Source: Betaproteobacteria bacterium
GTDB taxonomy: Bacteria; Pseudomonadota; Gammaproteobacteria; Burkholderiales; Casimicrobiaceae
Assembly (NCBI GenBank): GCA_016717855.1
Contig: JADKEV010000035.1
Coordinates: forward strand, 1-64,000
Length of the DNA: 64,000 nucleotides
Reading direction: 5' to 3'
This document shows positions 41,763 to 53,152 of the stretch, piece after piece. Position numbers and translations under genes: made by a program. The notes beneath the pieces were generated by a model. The model made no database searches, had not been told where the DNA came from, and saw only the letters and a program-made list of their open reading frames with translations. Every line of letters begins with the position of its first letter. Position 1 is the stretch's first letter.

Positions 41763-44192
41763 TCAGGCACGCCCCGCCGGCCGGCGCGGAAATGCAAGAG
41801 CGGCGGCGACGTAGAGCAGCAACGCCAGCACCACGACCGCATTGAAACCCAGGTGTATCGCCAGCACGGTGGCGAGTATCGCGGCCACCACCGAGGCGAA
41901 GCCGTTGACGCCCCACGCCCAGGGCAACAGCGCCTCGCTCTGCGCCGCGAGGCTGGCCAGCCCGAGCGGGAACGGCATGCCCATCGCGAATGCCAGCGGC
42001 GCGATCAGCGCCACCGACAGCGCGATCTTGACCAGGTCGGGCAACGCGATCAGCGCGCGGAACAGCGGCGGCAGGAACACGAGATACGCCAGCGCCAGCA
42101 GGACGATCGCGGCGAACGGCCACCACGGCGTGCGCGGGCTCGCCGGCAGGTGCCCGGAGACCCGGCTGCCCAGTCCGGCGAAGATCAGGAACGCGCACAG
42201 GACGACGGCGACCGCGTAGAGCGGGTGGCTGAGGAACAGGATGAACTTCTGGATGAACGCGATCTCGATGAACATGAAGCCGCAGCCCAGGGCGAGGAAG
42301 TACAGCGCCGCCCGGCCGCGCAGGGCGGCGGGGACGGCCGCCGCCTCGCGCTCCCGCGCGCGGAAGGCGAGCGGCAGCAGGATCAGCGCCAGCGCCACGG
42401 CGCTCGCCTGGACCAGCGTCGCGATCAGCACCGGATAGCCCCAGTCCAGCAGCGGCATCCCGCCTTGTCCGCGCAAGGCGAGCAGTTCGGGCAGCGTGCG
42501 CCACTTGAAGAAATGGAAGAAGTACGGCCGGTCGTCGCTGGCGGGCTCGATGTCGAACTTGTAGCGGGCGCCGAAGTCCCCGCGCTCCGCCCCGAGCAGC
42601 GCCTGGGCGCCGTCGAAAAACCAGGACTGGTCGACGACGTTGTAGCGGTTTGCCTCGCCCGCCTCGATGCCGGGGACATACTCGGTGTCGAACGAGCGCT
42701 CGCGGCAGAAGTTCCGGATCGCGGCGACGTCGCCCTCTCCGAACTCGCCGTTCTTCACCAGCAGCGTGACGGTCTTCCAGCCGCGGATCAGCGCGAGTTG
42801 CCGCCCCGGCCGCGCGACGCCGTCCGCTTCCAGCGCGCGCACCGCGGTGGCGAACAGCTTCAGCGTATCGCGCGGCGGCAGCGTCACCCAGCGCGTGATC
42901 GCGAGAATGCCGCCCGGCGCCAGGTGGCGCAGGTAATCCTGCAGCGCCTCGGTCGTGTAGATATAGCTTTCGGAGAGCGCGTACAGCCCCGCCGAACTGG
43001 CGCTGAACGCATCGAGCAAGGCCACCTGGATCAGGTCATGGCGTTCGCCGCTGCCGGCGACGAAGCCGCGCGCTTCCGCGACGTGCGCGCGCACGCCGGG
43101 CGCGCTGTACGGCCGTCCGGAGAATTCGCCGTAGCGCTGCTGCACCAGCTCGATCACCTGCGGATCGAGCTCGACCGCGGTGATGCCGGGCGCGCCGTGA
43201 TAGAGCGCCTGCAGCACATCGGCGCCGGTCCCCGCGCCCAGCACCAGCACGCGCGGCTTCTTCAGCAGATGATAGGGCAGCGCCGAGGTCAGCTGGTCGA
43301 GATACGCGAGCGGGCCGGTCGCGCCATCGAACCGGGTCAGCGCGCCCGGGCCGTCGCCGTCCGTGTAGACGCCCAGCTGTGCCGGCGGCTCGGTGGCCGC
43401 GCTGAGGCTCAAGCCCGGAGCGTGGCGCAGCGGCACCTGCGGGCTGTCGACGACGGTGAGCAGGCCGAGCGGACTGGAGCGCTCCAGCACGACGCGCGCG
43501 CCCTGGACGCTGAGCGCCTGCGACAAGTCCTTGTAGTCCGAAGGCCGTAGCTGCACCCACGCCGCCGGCAGCAACGGCGGCACGACCAGCGCGATGGCGA
43601 GCAGCGCGGCAGACTGCCGGCGCGACGTGGCGCCGGTCTGCCAGCCGGCCAGCGCGGCGGCCGCGAGGCCCAGGCCGCCGATCAGGCGCAACGCGTCCGA
43701 CGGCAACAGCAGGAACAGAGCCGCGAGGATGCCGAGGCTGCCCAGCCCCGCGCCCAGCGCGTCGAAGCTGTAGATCCGGTGCACCTGGCCGCCGAAGCGG
43801 GCGAAGGTCAGGCACAGCGCGGTGGCGACAAAAAAGAACGGCGGCACCAGCAGCAGGTAGACGAGCAGCAGCAGCCACGGTTGCCGCGGATCCCAGAGGA
43901 TTTCCAGCGGGCTGAACGGCACCCGCTGCGCCAGCGCGAAGCCCAGCACCGCGCTGATGCCGAACAGCGCGGCCGACGCCGTGAAGACGGCGCCGAAGCG
44001 CGGCAGCAGGACGCGCCGCGCGACGGTCACGAAAGTCCCGGCTGCGCCGTAGCCCAACAGCGCGACGCTGATCAGCATGTAGGCGAAGTGGTGCCACTGG
44101 ATGATCGAGAACAGCCGCGTCAGCAGGATCTCGTAGCCCAGCGCCGCGGCCGAGAGCAGCGCGATGGCGAGGTAAGGCGGGCTTGCGGGCAT
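41763..44192 (-). CDS. Membrane-fused spermidine synthase-like protein
   Basis: 809 residues. About six N-terminal membrane segments (LAIALLSAAALGYEILLTRL), a soluble SpeE/methyltransferase-like centre (PRVLVLGAGTGADVLQALYH; ITAVELDPQVIELVQQRYGE; GILAITRW) and a second membrane bundle at the C-terminus (FMFIEIAFIQKFILFLSHPL; AFAMGMPFPLGL). This is the architecture of uncharacterised fused MFS/spermidine synthase proteins. The start ATG 44192 lies 26 bp after the pcm stop, so it is cotranscribed with the exported PCMT. Confidence 0.85.
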   Translation of the reverse strand: MPASPPYLAIALLSAAALGYEILLTRLFSIIQWHHFAYMLISVALLGYGAAGTFVTVARRVLLPRFGAVFTASAALFGISAVLGFALAQRVPFSPLEILWDPRQPWLLLLVYLLLVPPFFFVATALCLTFARFGGQVHRIYSFDALGAGLGSLGILAALFLLLPSDALRLIGGLGLAAAALAGWQTGATSRRQSAALLAIALVVPPLLPAAWVQLRPSDYKDLSQALSVQGARVVLERSSPLGLLTVVDSPQVPLRHAPGLSLSAATEPPAQLGVYTDGDGPGALTRFDGATGPLAYLDQLTSALPYHLLKKPRVLVLGAGTGADVLQALYHGAPGITAVELDPQVIELVQQRYGEFSGRPYSAPGVRAHVAEARGFVAGSGERHDLIQVALLDAFSASSAGLYALSESYIYTTEALQDYLRHLAPGGILAITRWVTLPPRDTLKLFATAVRALEADGVARPGRQLALIRGWKTVTLLVKNGEFGEGDVAAIRNFCRERSFDTEYVPGIEAGEANRYNVVDQSWFFDGAQALLGAERGDFGARYKFDIEPASDDRPYFFHFFKWRTLPELLALRGQGGMPLLDWGYPVLIATLVQASAVALALILLPLAFRAREREAAAVPAALRGRAALYFLALGCGFMFIEIAFIQKFILFLSHPLYAVAVVLCAFLIFAGLGSRVSGHLPASPRTPWWPFAAIVLLALAYLVFLPPLFRALIALPDLVKIALSVALIAPLAFAMGMPFPLGLASLAAQSEALLPWAWGVNGFASVVAAILATVLAIHLGFNAVVVLALLLYVAAALAFPRRPAGRA

Positions 44193-44218
44193 CGGATGCG
44201 CGCCGGGTCCGCCCCGCG

Positions 44219-44986
44219 TCAACGGCGGCCGGTGAGGGGCACGAAACGCACCGGCATCATCTGCCGGGTCTTCACGGTGCCGTCGCTGTTTTTCTCGATC
44301 AGTAGCAACTGCTGAGTCGTGAACGGCGCGCCGACCGGGATCACCATGCGCCCGCCCGGCTTGAGCTGTCGGAGCAGTGGCGGCGGCACGTGGCCGGCGG
44401 CGGCGGTGACCATGATCGCGTCGAACGGGCCGGCCTCGGGCCAGCCGAAATAACCGTCGCCGGCGCGGGTCCGCACGCCCGGATAGCCCAGCCGGCGCAG
44501 CCGCTCCGTGGCTTGCTGCGCCAGCGGTTCGACGACCTCGATCGTGTAGACCGACTGCGCGAGTTCGGCCAGCACCGCCGCCTGGTAGCCGGAACCGGTG
44601 CCGATCTCCAGCACGACAGCGCCGGGCTTGAGATTCATCAATTCGGTCATCGCCGCGACGATGAAGGGCTGCGAGATGGTCTGGCCATGGCCGATGGGCA
44701 GCGGCCGGTTTTCGTAGGCGTACAGCTGCTGGCTCTCCGGCACGAACTCGTGGCGCGGCACCTTGTTCATCACGGCCAGCACGCGCGCGGCGATCGGGAC
44801 CGCGCTGTCGGCGCCGGCCATCGCGGTGATTTCCGCCACCATCTGCGTGCGCAGCCTGGCTTCGTCGCCTTCGGCTGCCGCGGCTCCGGAGCGCAGGCAC
44901 AACGCCAGCAAGGCAAGCCACGGCCACCAGCCGCGCCTTGTTGCCGGCTCGTGGGTTAGGTTACGCGAATATAGTGCCCTATGCAT
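44219..44986 (-). CDS. pcm: Protein-L-isoaspartate O-methyltransferase with export signal
   Basis: 255 residues from ATG 44986. Family motifs: VPRHEFVPESQQLYAYENRP, LPIGHGQTISQPFIVAAMTE, SAM site VVLEIGTGSGYQAAVLAEL, and FDAIMVTAAAGHVPPPLLRQ. PCMT repairs isoaspartyl residues using SAM. Unusually, the N-terminus carries a hydrophobic segment, GWWPWLALLALCLRSGAAAA, resembling a signal peptide or anchor, though SAM is not expected outside the cytoplasm. The start is not certain. Upstream of the membrane spermidine-synthase-like gene in one operon. Confidence 0.88.
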   Translation of the reverse strand: MHRALYSRNLTHEPATRRGWWPWLALLALCLRSGAAAAEGDEARLRTQMVAEITAMAGADSAVPIAARVLAVMNKVPRHEFVPESQQLYAYENRPLPIGHGQTISQPFIVAAMTELMNLKPGAVVLEIGTGSGYQAAVLAELAQSVYTIEVVEPLAQQATERLRRLGYPGVRTRAGDGYFGWPEAGPFDAIMVTAAAGHVPPPLLRQLKPGGRMVIPVGAPFTTQQLLLIEKNSDGTVKTRQMMPVRFVPLTGRR

Positions 44987-45071
44987 CGGTGTTGTCCGTT
45001 GTCCGGGAGTGTGCGCTTGCCGCATTCATTGTAGTGCGATTGGAGTACCCTGTCCGCAGGTGAAGACATCG

Positions 45072-46034
45072 ATGAAGAGCCGCTTCGACTATCGCCAGAC
45101 GGTCGCGCTCCAACCAAGCTGGCAGACGCGCGCGCTGAACGCGCTGTTGCGGCTCACGATGCGCCGGCGGATCAGGTCCGACTCCGACGTGCTGGCGCTG
45201 CGGCAAAGCTACGAGCAGATCGACGCGCGTTATTTCAGGGTCGCGGCAGACGTCACGCGCACCCTTGTCGATTGCGGCGGCGTGCCCGCAGAGTGGATCG
45301 CGGTCCCGGAGAGCCGCGAGGGTCGCGTCATCCTGTACCTGCACGGCGGCTCGTTCGCCTTCCGCTTTCCCAACGCGCACGCCGCGCTGGCCGCGCGCCT
45401 GTGCCGCCGGCTCGGGGCGCGCGCGCTGATCCCCGACTACCGGCTGGCGCCCGAGCATCCGTTTCCCGCAGCGCCGGACGACTGCCACCGAGCGTACCGG
45501 GGATTGCTTGCACAAGGCGTCGCTCCCGGCAGCCTGGTGCTCGTCGGCGATTCCGCTGGCGGCAACCTTGCGCTGGTTACGATACAGCGCGTGCAGGCCG
45601 CGGGCGAGCCGCTGCCCGGTTGCGCGGTGCTGCTCTCGCCCGCGCTCGACTGCACGATGACCAGCCCGAGCATGGCCGACTACGACGGGCGGGATCCGAT
45701 GCTGCAGTTGAGCACGCTGCTGGTGCTCCGTCGCTGCTATGTGGCGTCCCCGCACCAATACACCGATCCGGAGGTCTCACCGCTATTCGCCGATTTCCGG
45801 GGTTTCCCGCCGCTTCTCCTGCAGGCGGGCAGCAGCGAGATGCTGCGCGACGAAGCGATCCGCGCCGCCAACAGGGCGCAGGACGCGGACGTGGACGTCG
45901 AACTCGAACTGTGGCCCGACATGCCGCACGGCTTCCAGATCGCCGAGTTCCTGCCGGAGGCGGCGGCGGCCATCGACCACATCGCGCGCTTCGTCCGGGT
46001 GCGCACCGGATGGGAGGATGCGCCGGGCGGGTGA
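45072..46034 (+). CDS. Alpha/beta hydrolase (hormone-sensitive lipase family IV esterase)
   Basis: 320 residues. Oxyanion motif YLHGGSFAFRF, DYRLAPEHPFPAAPDDC, nucleophile elbow VGDSAGGNLAL with catalytic Ser, and late Asp/His in LRDEAIRAANRAQDADVDVE and WPDMPHGFQ. Short-chain ester or amide hydrolase of the HSL family. No signal peptide. It starts 85 bp from the divergent pcm gene. No substrate information is available from the context. Confidence 0.92.
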   Translation: MKSRFDYRQTVALQPSWQTRALNALLRLTMRRRIRSDSDVLALRQSYEQIDARYFRVAADVTRTLVDCGGVPAEWIAVPESREGRVILYLHGGSFAFRFPNAHAALAARLCRRLGARALIPDYRLAPEHPFPAAPDDCHRAYRGLLAQGVAPGSLVLVGDSAGGNLALVTIQRVQAAGEPLPGCAVLLSPALDCTMTSPSMADYDGRDPMLQLSTLLVLRRCYVASPHQYTDPEVSPLFADFRGFPPLLLQAGSSEMLRDEAIRAANRAQDADVDVELELWPDMPHGFQIAEFLPEAAAAIDHIARFVRVRTGWEDAPGG

Positions 46035-46066
46035 GGCTTTGCCCGCGGCGTCGACTGCGACCGGCG

Positions 46067-48793
<2,727 letters not shown>

Positions 48794-49171
48794 GAGCGGA
48801 AATTGAAGATTGACAAGTGGACATCCAATGCAAAATCACAGGCCCGCCACGACAGATCGCGCGTGCAGGGCAAGAACCTTGATTTCGGCAATATGTGCCA
48901 TGGCACGCCTGGGCCGAGAGTTGAGCATGCCTGAATTGATCCGTGCGCGCCTTGACTTGCAGCAATATTGCGTCCATCGACAATAAGTCCGCATTTCCGG
49001 CGCACTTATCTGCGACTTCATTGATCTAGATTAACAATCGGCTGATCCTCAACCTGTAATAGTGGTCTTGGCGGACTGTGACTGCCGAGAGATGTGTGTG
49101 TGTCGGATTGCGGCTTCGGTTTTTCGAACCCGGGGGGGCCGTCAGCACCTAACCCAGGGGATAGCAAATTC
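48794..49171. promoter_or_regulatory. Divergent region between ppdK and the DUF11 gene, with an FNR-like box
   Basis: No gene is seen in these 378 bp, which are less GC-rich than the neighbourhood. TTGATCTAGATTAA (49021-49034) matches the FNR consensus TTGAT-N4-ATCAA except for one base. TGTAAT (49055-49060), a good -10 match, follows 20 bp later, close to a class II FNR promoter reading toward the gene at 49172. Whether ppdK also uses the box, 228 bp from its start, is unclear. Confidence 0.45.
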
Positions 49172-52100
49172 ATGAAAAACTATAGAGCCGCCCGTTTCGT
49201 GGTGGTTGGCGCGATGTTGATGTTCTTGTCTATCGTGGGGGCATCGGCCGCGACGTTTTATTACGACGCCTACGGTGGGTTCGTCAGCGGCACCGACTCG
49301 CCCGCCGGATCGGGCACGTTCGTCAATGACCCTGATACCGCGACCGGCGGCACGTTCGACGTCGGCGCCAACGCCGATCCACGAATGGCCGCAGGGCGGT
49401 TCGTCGACGTAACCTGGGGCAACCCGAGCGGAGTGCTGGGGCCGTACGGCGGCAAAAGCGGCTTCGCGATTTCGAAGGTCGACAATGGCACCGTGATTAC
49501 GGACGGCACGGCCGTCGACTTTGGGAAGCTGACGCACTTCAATCGCCCGATCGGCGCGGGGTCCGACCTGGATTCGGTGCAACTCGACTGGCGGCTGCAA
49601 CTCTTTGCAACCGCGATCGATGCGACGAATGACGTCAACCAGTTTCAAACTGTCGATCTCAACTTTACGATCTACAACTGGGAGACTCCGAACAGTCCGG
49701 CCTCGAATCCGGCCTACTCGATATCGACTGATGGTGGCGCGAGCTTTCACCTGGGGCCGTCCGGTGTGTGCCCGGGCAGCTATGCGGTGGGCACGCTGAT
49801 CGTGGGACCCCTGGGGAAGATCTACCGGTCGCAGCAAATCGACGACATCACGATCAACCCGGCGTGGAACGGTGAGTGCGGTGATGCCCACGTCTACGAA
49901 GGCAACATCGGCAACAACTATGACTTCGTCTACGCAGGACGCAACTACGTGCTGCAGCTCTCCGGCTTTTACAATGCACTGGGCGCCCTCACGGGTACGT
50001 TCTGGGCATGCGAGAATCAGGCTTGCCTTGGCACGGTGAAACTCCTTATCGCGGATGTGACGCCGGATCTGGCAATCACCAAGACCGACGGTTCGCCCAC
50101 GTACACGGCGGGCGCTCCGATCAGCTACAGCATCGTGGTCAGCAACGTCGGGCCGGGGAATGCGACGGGCGCGAGCGTGGCCGACACGGTGCCGGCGACG
50201 ATCACCGGGGTGACGGCGAATTGCGTGGCGACGGGGACGGCGAGCTGCGGGACCAACGGGACGGTCGGCAATGCGGTGTCGTTCACCAACGTGGACATCG
50301 CCGCGGGTGCGGGCAACTTCCTGACCATCACGGTGGCCGGGACGGTGAATCCGGCAACGACGGGCAACCTGGTCAACACGGCGACGGTGACCACGGGCAC
50401 GGGGCAGACCGATCCGACACCGGCCAACAACACGGCAACGGATACCGACACGGCGGCGCCGAGCACGGATCTGACGATCACCAAGACCGACGGTTCGCCC
50501 ACGTACACGGCGGGCGCTCCGATCAGCTACAGCATCGTGGTCAGCAACGCCGGGCCGTCGAACGCGACGGGCGCGAGCGTGGCCGACACGGTGCCGGCGA
50601 CGATCACCGGGGTGACGGCGAATTGCGTGGCGACGGGGACGGCGAGCTGCGGGACCAACGGGACGGTCGGCAATGCGGTGTCGTACACCAACGTGGACAT
50701 CGCCGCGGGCGCGGGCAACTTCCTGACCATCACGGTGGCCGGGACGGTGAATCCGGCAACGACGGGCAACCTGGTCAACACGGCGACGGTGACCGTGGGC
50801 ACCGGGCAGACCGATCCGACGCCGGCCAACAACACGGCAACGGATACCGACACGCCGGCGCCGAGCACGGATCTGACGATCACCAAGACCGACGGTTCGC
50901 CCACGTACACGGCGGGCGCTCCGATCAGCTACAGCATCGTGGTCAGCAACGCCGGGCCGTCGAACGCGACGGGCGCGAGCGTGGTCGACACGGTGCCGGC
51001 AAGCATCACCGGGGTGACGGCGAACTGCGTGGCGACGGGAGCGGCGAGCTGCGGGACCAACGGGACGGTCGGCAATGCGGTGTCGTACACCAACGTGGAC
51101 ATCGCCGCGGGCGCGGGCAACTTCCTGACCATCACGGTGGCCGGGACGGTGAATCCGGCAACGACGGGCAACCTGGTCAACACGGCGACGGTGGCGGTGG
51201 GGACCGGGCAGACCGATCCGACGCCGGCCAACAACACGGCAACGGATACCGACACGGCGGCGCCGAGCACGGATCTGGCGATCACCAAGACCGACGGTTC
51301 GCCCACGTACACGGCGGGCGCTCCGATCAGCTACAGCATCGTGGTCAGTAACGCCGGGCCGTCGAACGCGACGGGCGCGAGCGTGGTCGACACGGTGCCG
51401 GAGACGATCACCGGGGTGACGGCGAACTGCGTGGCGACGGGGACGGCGAGCTGCGGGACCAACGGGACGGTCGGCAATGCGGTGTCGTACACCAACGTGG
51501 ACATCGCCGCGGGCGCGGGCAACTTCCTGACCATCACGGTGGCCGGGACGGTGAGTCCGGCAGCAACCGGCAACCTGGTCAACACGGCGACGGTGGCGGT
51601 GGGGACCGGGCAGACCGATCCGACGCCGGCCAACAACACGGCGACGGATACCGACACGCCGGCGCCGAGCACGGATCTGGCGATCACCAAGACTGACGGA
51701 TCGCCCACCTATGCGGCAGGCGCTCCGATCAGCTACAGCATCGTGGTCAGCAATGCCGGGCCGTCGAACGCGACGGGCGCAAGCGTGGCCGACACGGTGC
51801 CGGCAAACATCACCGGGGTGACGGCGAATTGCGTGGCGACGGGGACGGCGAGTTGCGGGACCAACGGGACGGCCGGCAATGCGGTGTCGTTCACCAATGT
51901 GGACATCGCCGCGGGTGCGGGCAACTTCCTGACCATCACGGTGGCCGGGACGGTGAATCCGAACGCGACCGGCAACCTGGTCAACACGGCGACGGTGGCA
52001 GTGGGGACAGGGCAGACCGATCCGACGCCGGGCAACAACACGGCGACGGATACCGATACGCCTGCCGCCGTCGTCGTCGCTATCGGCAAGACTGCCAGTC

Positions 52101-52564
52101 CGTCAACGCCGGTTCCCGGCGGACCGCTGACCTTTACGATTACCGTCAGTAATATCGGACCGGGCTCCGCGAACAACTCGGTGCTGACCGACCCGGCGGT
52201 CCCGGGTTACACGGCGACAGGTGTCACCTGTTCCGCTTCGGGCGGCGCGGTATGTCCAGTGGGCACGCCGCAGCAACTCCTGGCGGCAATACAGAGTCCG
52301 GCTGGCCTGCTGCTTCCGACGTTCCCGTCCGGCAGTCAGATGACGTTCGTGATGACGGGCATATTCCAACTGACGAGCGGCGCACTGATGAATGTCGCAA
52401 CGCTGACGCCGCCAATCGGAGTTCCGGGCGACGCGGGAGTCGGTACGGCTGTGGTCAACGCGATCGGGATGATTCCGACTCTCGGCGAGTACGGGCTGCT
52501 GACGCTGATGCTGCTGATGGCAGCTGCCGGTGGAGTATTCGTCCGGCGCGCGCGCGGCCGCTGA
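49172..52564 (+). CDS. Large secreted DUF11-repeat surface protein with IPTL-CTERM
   Basis: 1130 residues from ATG 49172. Signal peptide FVVVGAMLMFLSIVGASAAT. A ~270-residue N-terminal domain (FDVGANADPRMAAGRFVDVT) is followed by five tandem 134-residue DUF11/CARDB-like units (ITKTDGSPTYTAGAPISYSI ... ATDTDTAAPSTD), a diverged sixth unit (IGKTASPSTPVPGGPLTFTI) and the sorting signal IPTLGEYGLLTLMLLMAAAG with RRARGR. The repeats are rich in Thr, Ala, Gly and Asn, suggesting an adhesive or glycosylated stalk. Followed by a strong terminator. Confidence 0.92.
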   Translation: MKNYRAARFVVVGAMLMFLSIVGASAATFYYDAYGGFVSGTDSPAGSGTFVNDPDTATGGTFDVGANADPRMAAGRFVDVTWGNPSGVLGPYGGKSGFAISKVDNGTVITDGTAVDFGKLTHFNRPIGAGSDLDSVQLDWRLQLFATAIDATNDVNQFQTVDLNFTIYNWETPNSPASNPAYSISTDGGASFHLGPSGVCPGSYAVGTLIVGPLGKIYRSQQIDDITINPAWNGECGDAHVYEGNIGNNYDFVYAGRNYVLQLSGFYNALGALTGTFWACENQACLGTVKLLIADVTPDLAITKTDGSPTYTAGAPISYSIVVSNVGPGNATGASVADTVPATITGVTANCVATGTASCGTNGTVGNAVSFTNVDIAAGAGNFLTITVAGTVNPATTGNLVNTATVTTGTGQTDPTPANNTATDTDTAAPSTDLTITKTDGSPTYTAGAPISYSIVVSNAGPSNATGASVADTVPATITGVTANCVATGTASCGTNGTVGNAVSYTNVDIAAGAGNFLTITVAGTVNPATTGNLVNTATVTVGTGQTDPTPANNTATDTDTPAPSTDLTITKTDGSPTYTAGAPISYSIVVSNAGPSNATGASVVDTVPASITGVTANCVATGAASCGTNGTVGNAVSYTNVDIAAGAGNFLTITVAGTVNPATTGNLVNTATVAVGTGQTDPTPANNTATDTDTAAPSTDLAITKTDGSPTYTAGAPISYSIVVSNAGPSNATGASVVDTVPETITGVTANCVATGTASCGTNGTVGNAVSYTNVDIAAGAGNFLTITVAGTVSPAATGNLVNTATVAVGTGQTDPTPANNTATDTDTPAPSTDLAITKTDGSPTYAAGAPISYSIVVSNAGPSNATGASVADTVPANITGVTANCVATGTASCGTNGTAGNAVSFTNVDIAAGAGNFLTITVAGTVNPNATGNLVNTATVAVGTGQTDPTPGNNTATDTDTPAAVVVAIGKTASPSTPVPGGPLTFTITVSNIGPGSANNSVLTDPAVPGYTATGVTCSASGGAVCPVGTPQQLLAAIQSPAGLLLPTFPSGSQMTFVMTGIFQLTSGALMNVATLTPPIGVPGDAGVGTAVVNAIGMIPTLGEYGLLTLMLLMAAAGGVFVRRARGR
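50066..52075 (+). repeat. Five tandem 402-bp repeats in the DUF11 gene
   Basis: Units begin at 50066, 50468, 50870, 51272 and 51674 with an exact 402-bp period (134 codons). They are nearly identical at DNA level, including silent positions; a few substitutions distinguish units (for example acggcgacggtggcggtgg against gtgaccgtgggc). Such identity indicates recent duplication or ongoing gene conversion, and copy number may vary between strains or collapse in assembly. Confidence 0.97.
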
Positions 52565-52588
52565 TGCGCTGACCGACGTCCTTCAAGT

Positions 52589-52641
52589 CAGGGCGCGTCC
52601 GACAGGAGAGAGGATCTCCTTGGGGCGCGCCCTGTTTTCTT
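52589..52641 (+). terminator. Intrinsic terminator of the DUF11 gene
   Basis: CAGGGCGCG (52589-52597) pairs with CGCGCCCTG (52626-52634). An inner AGGAGA/TCTCCT stem extends the hairpin, and TTTTCTT follows at 52635-52641. It lies 25 bp after the stop codon of the plus-strand surface-protein gene. Confidence 0.85.
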
Positions 52642-52712
52642 GTGGAGACATTGGAGACATTGGGGTCAGAGCAGGCATTTCCTTGGGCGCAAGACAATAG
52701 AAGACCCTCGCG

Positions 52713-52846
52713 GGCGCCAATCCCGCCGACCTGCCGGTGGAGCAACCGACCAGGTTCGAGTCGACATCAATCTGAAGACCGCCAAGGCGCTGGGCGTTGT
52801 GATTCCGCAGGCCATGCTGTTGCGCGCGGACGAAGTGATTCAATGA
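52713..52846 (+). pseudogene. C-terminal relic of an ABC_sub_bind-family protein
   Basis: The DNA encodes ANPADLPVEQPTRFE and then, after a one-base shift at 52758-52761, VDINLKTAKALGVVIPQAML followed by LRADEVIQ and a stop. This is the typical end of ABC-transporter substrate-binding proteins of the YckB/ABC_sub_bind type (ADLPVEQPTKFELVINLKTA). The remaining ~280 residues are absent. The relic is bracketed by two copies of GGGGTCAGAGC (52662-52672, 52880-52890). Confidence 0.8.
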
Positions 52847-52936
52847 CCGCGTTCCAGCGGGACGGAATTGGGCGCAATCGGGGTCAGAGCTGAAAGGCGC
52901 TTACGGAGGGTATTCCTGGAAGGGCATCGCCACTGC

Positions 52937-53077
52937 CGTAGGATGGGTGGAGCGTAGCGATACCCATCTCGTTGAATGGTATGGAACTGGTGTCGTGGCG
53001 CGATTGTCCCTTTGGCGCACGCGACGAGTCGTGCCCGAACGGGCAGATGGGTATCGCTACGCTCCACCCATCCTACG
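52937..53077. repeat. Paired palindromic element with 32-bp perfect inverted repeats
   Basis: The left arm 52937-52968, beginning CGTAGGATGGGTGGAGCGTA, is exactly complementary to the right arm 53046-53077 over all 32 bases. A 77-bp centre includes the small palindrome TGCCCGAACGGGCA (53032-53045). The GTAGGATGGGT...ACCCATC motif is a dispersed intergenic repeat I recall from many proteobacteria. It lies within the 588-bp gene-free region 52565-53152 and could fold into a long hairpin at the end of the minus-strand Kor operon. Confidence 0.85.
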
Positions 53078-53152
53078 AAGCTACGATGCAAGCTCTTGTC
53101 GGCTCGACGAGCCCCAGAGCGCCATTCAACTCCGACCCTGGACTTACCGGAC

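Noticed and set aside
50066..52075. Regular repeats resembling a CRISPR-like array
   Set aside because: The period is 402 bp, fully coding and without spacers; it is a protein-repeat region.
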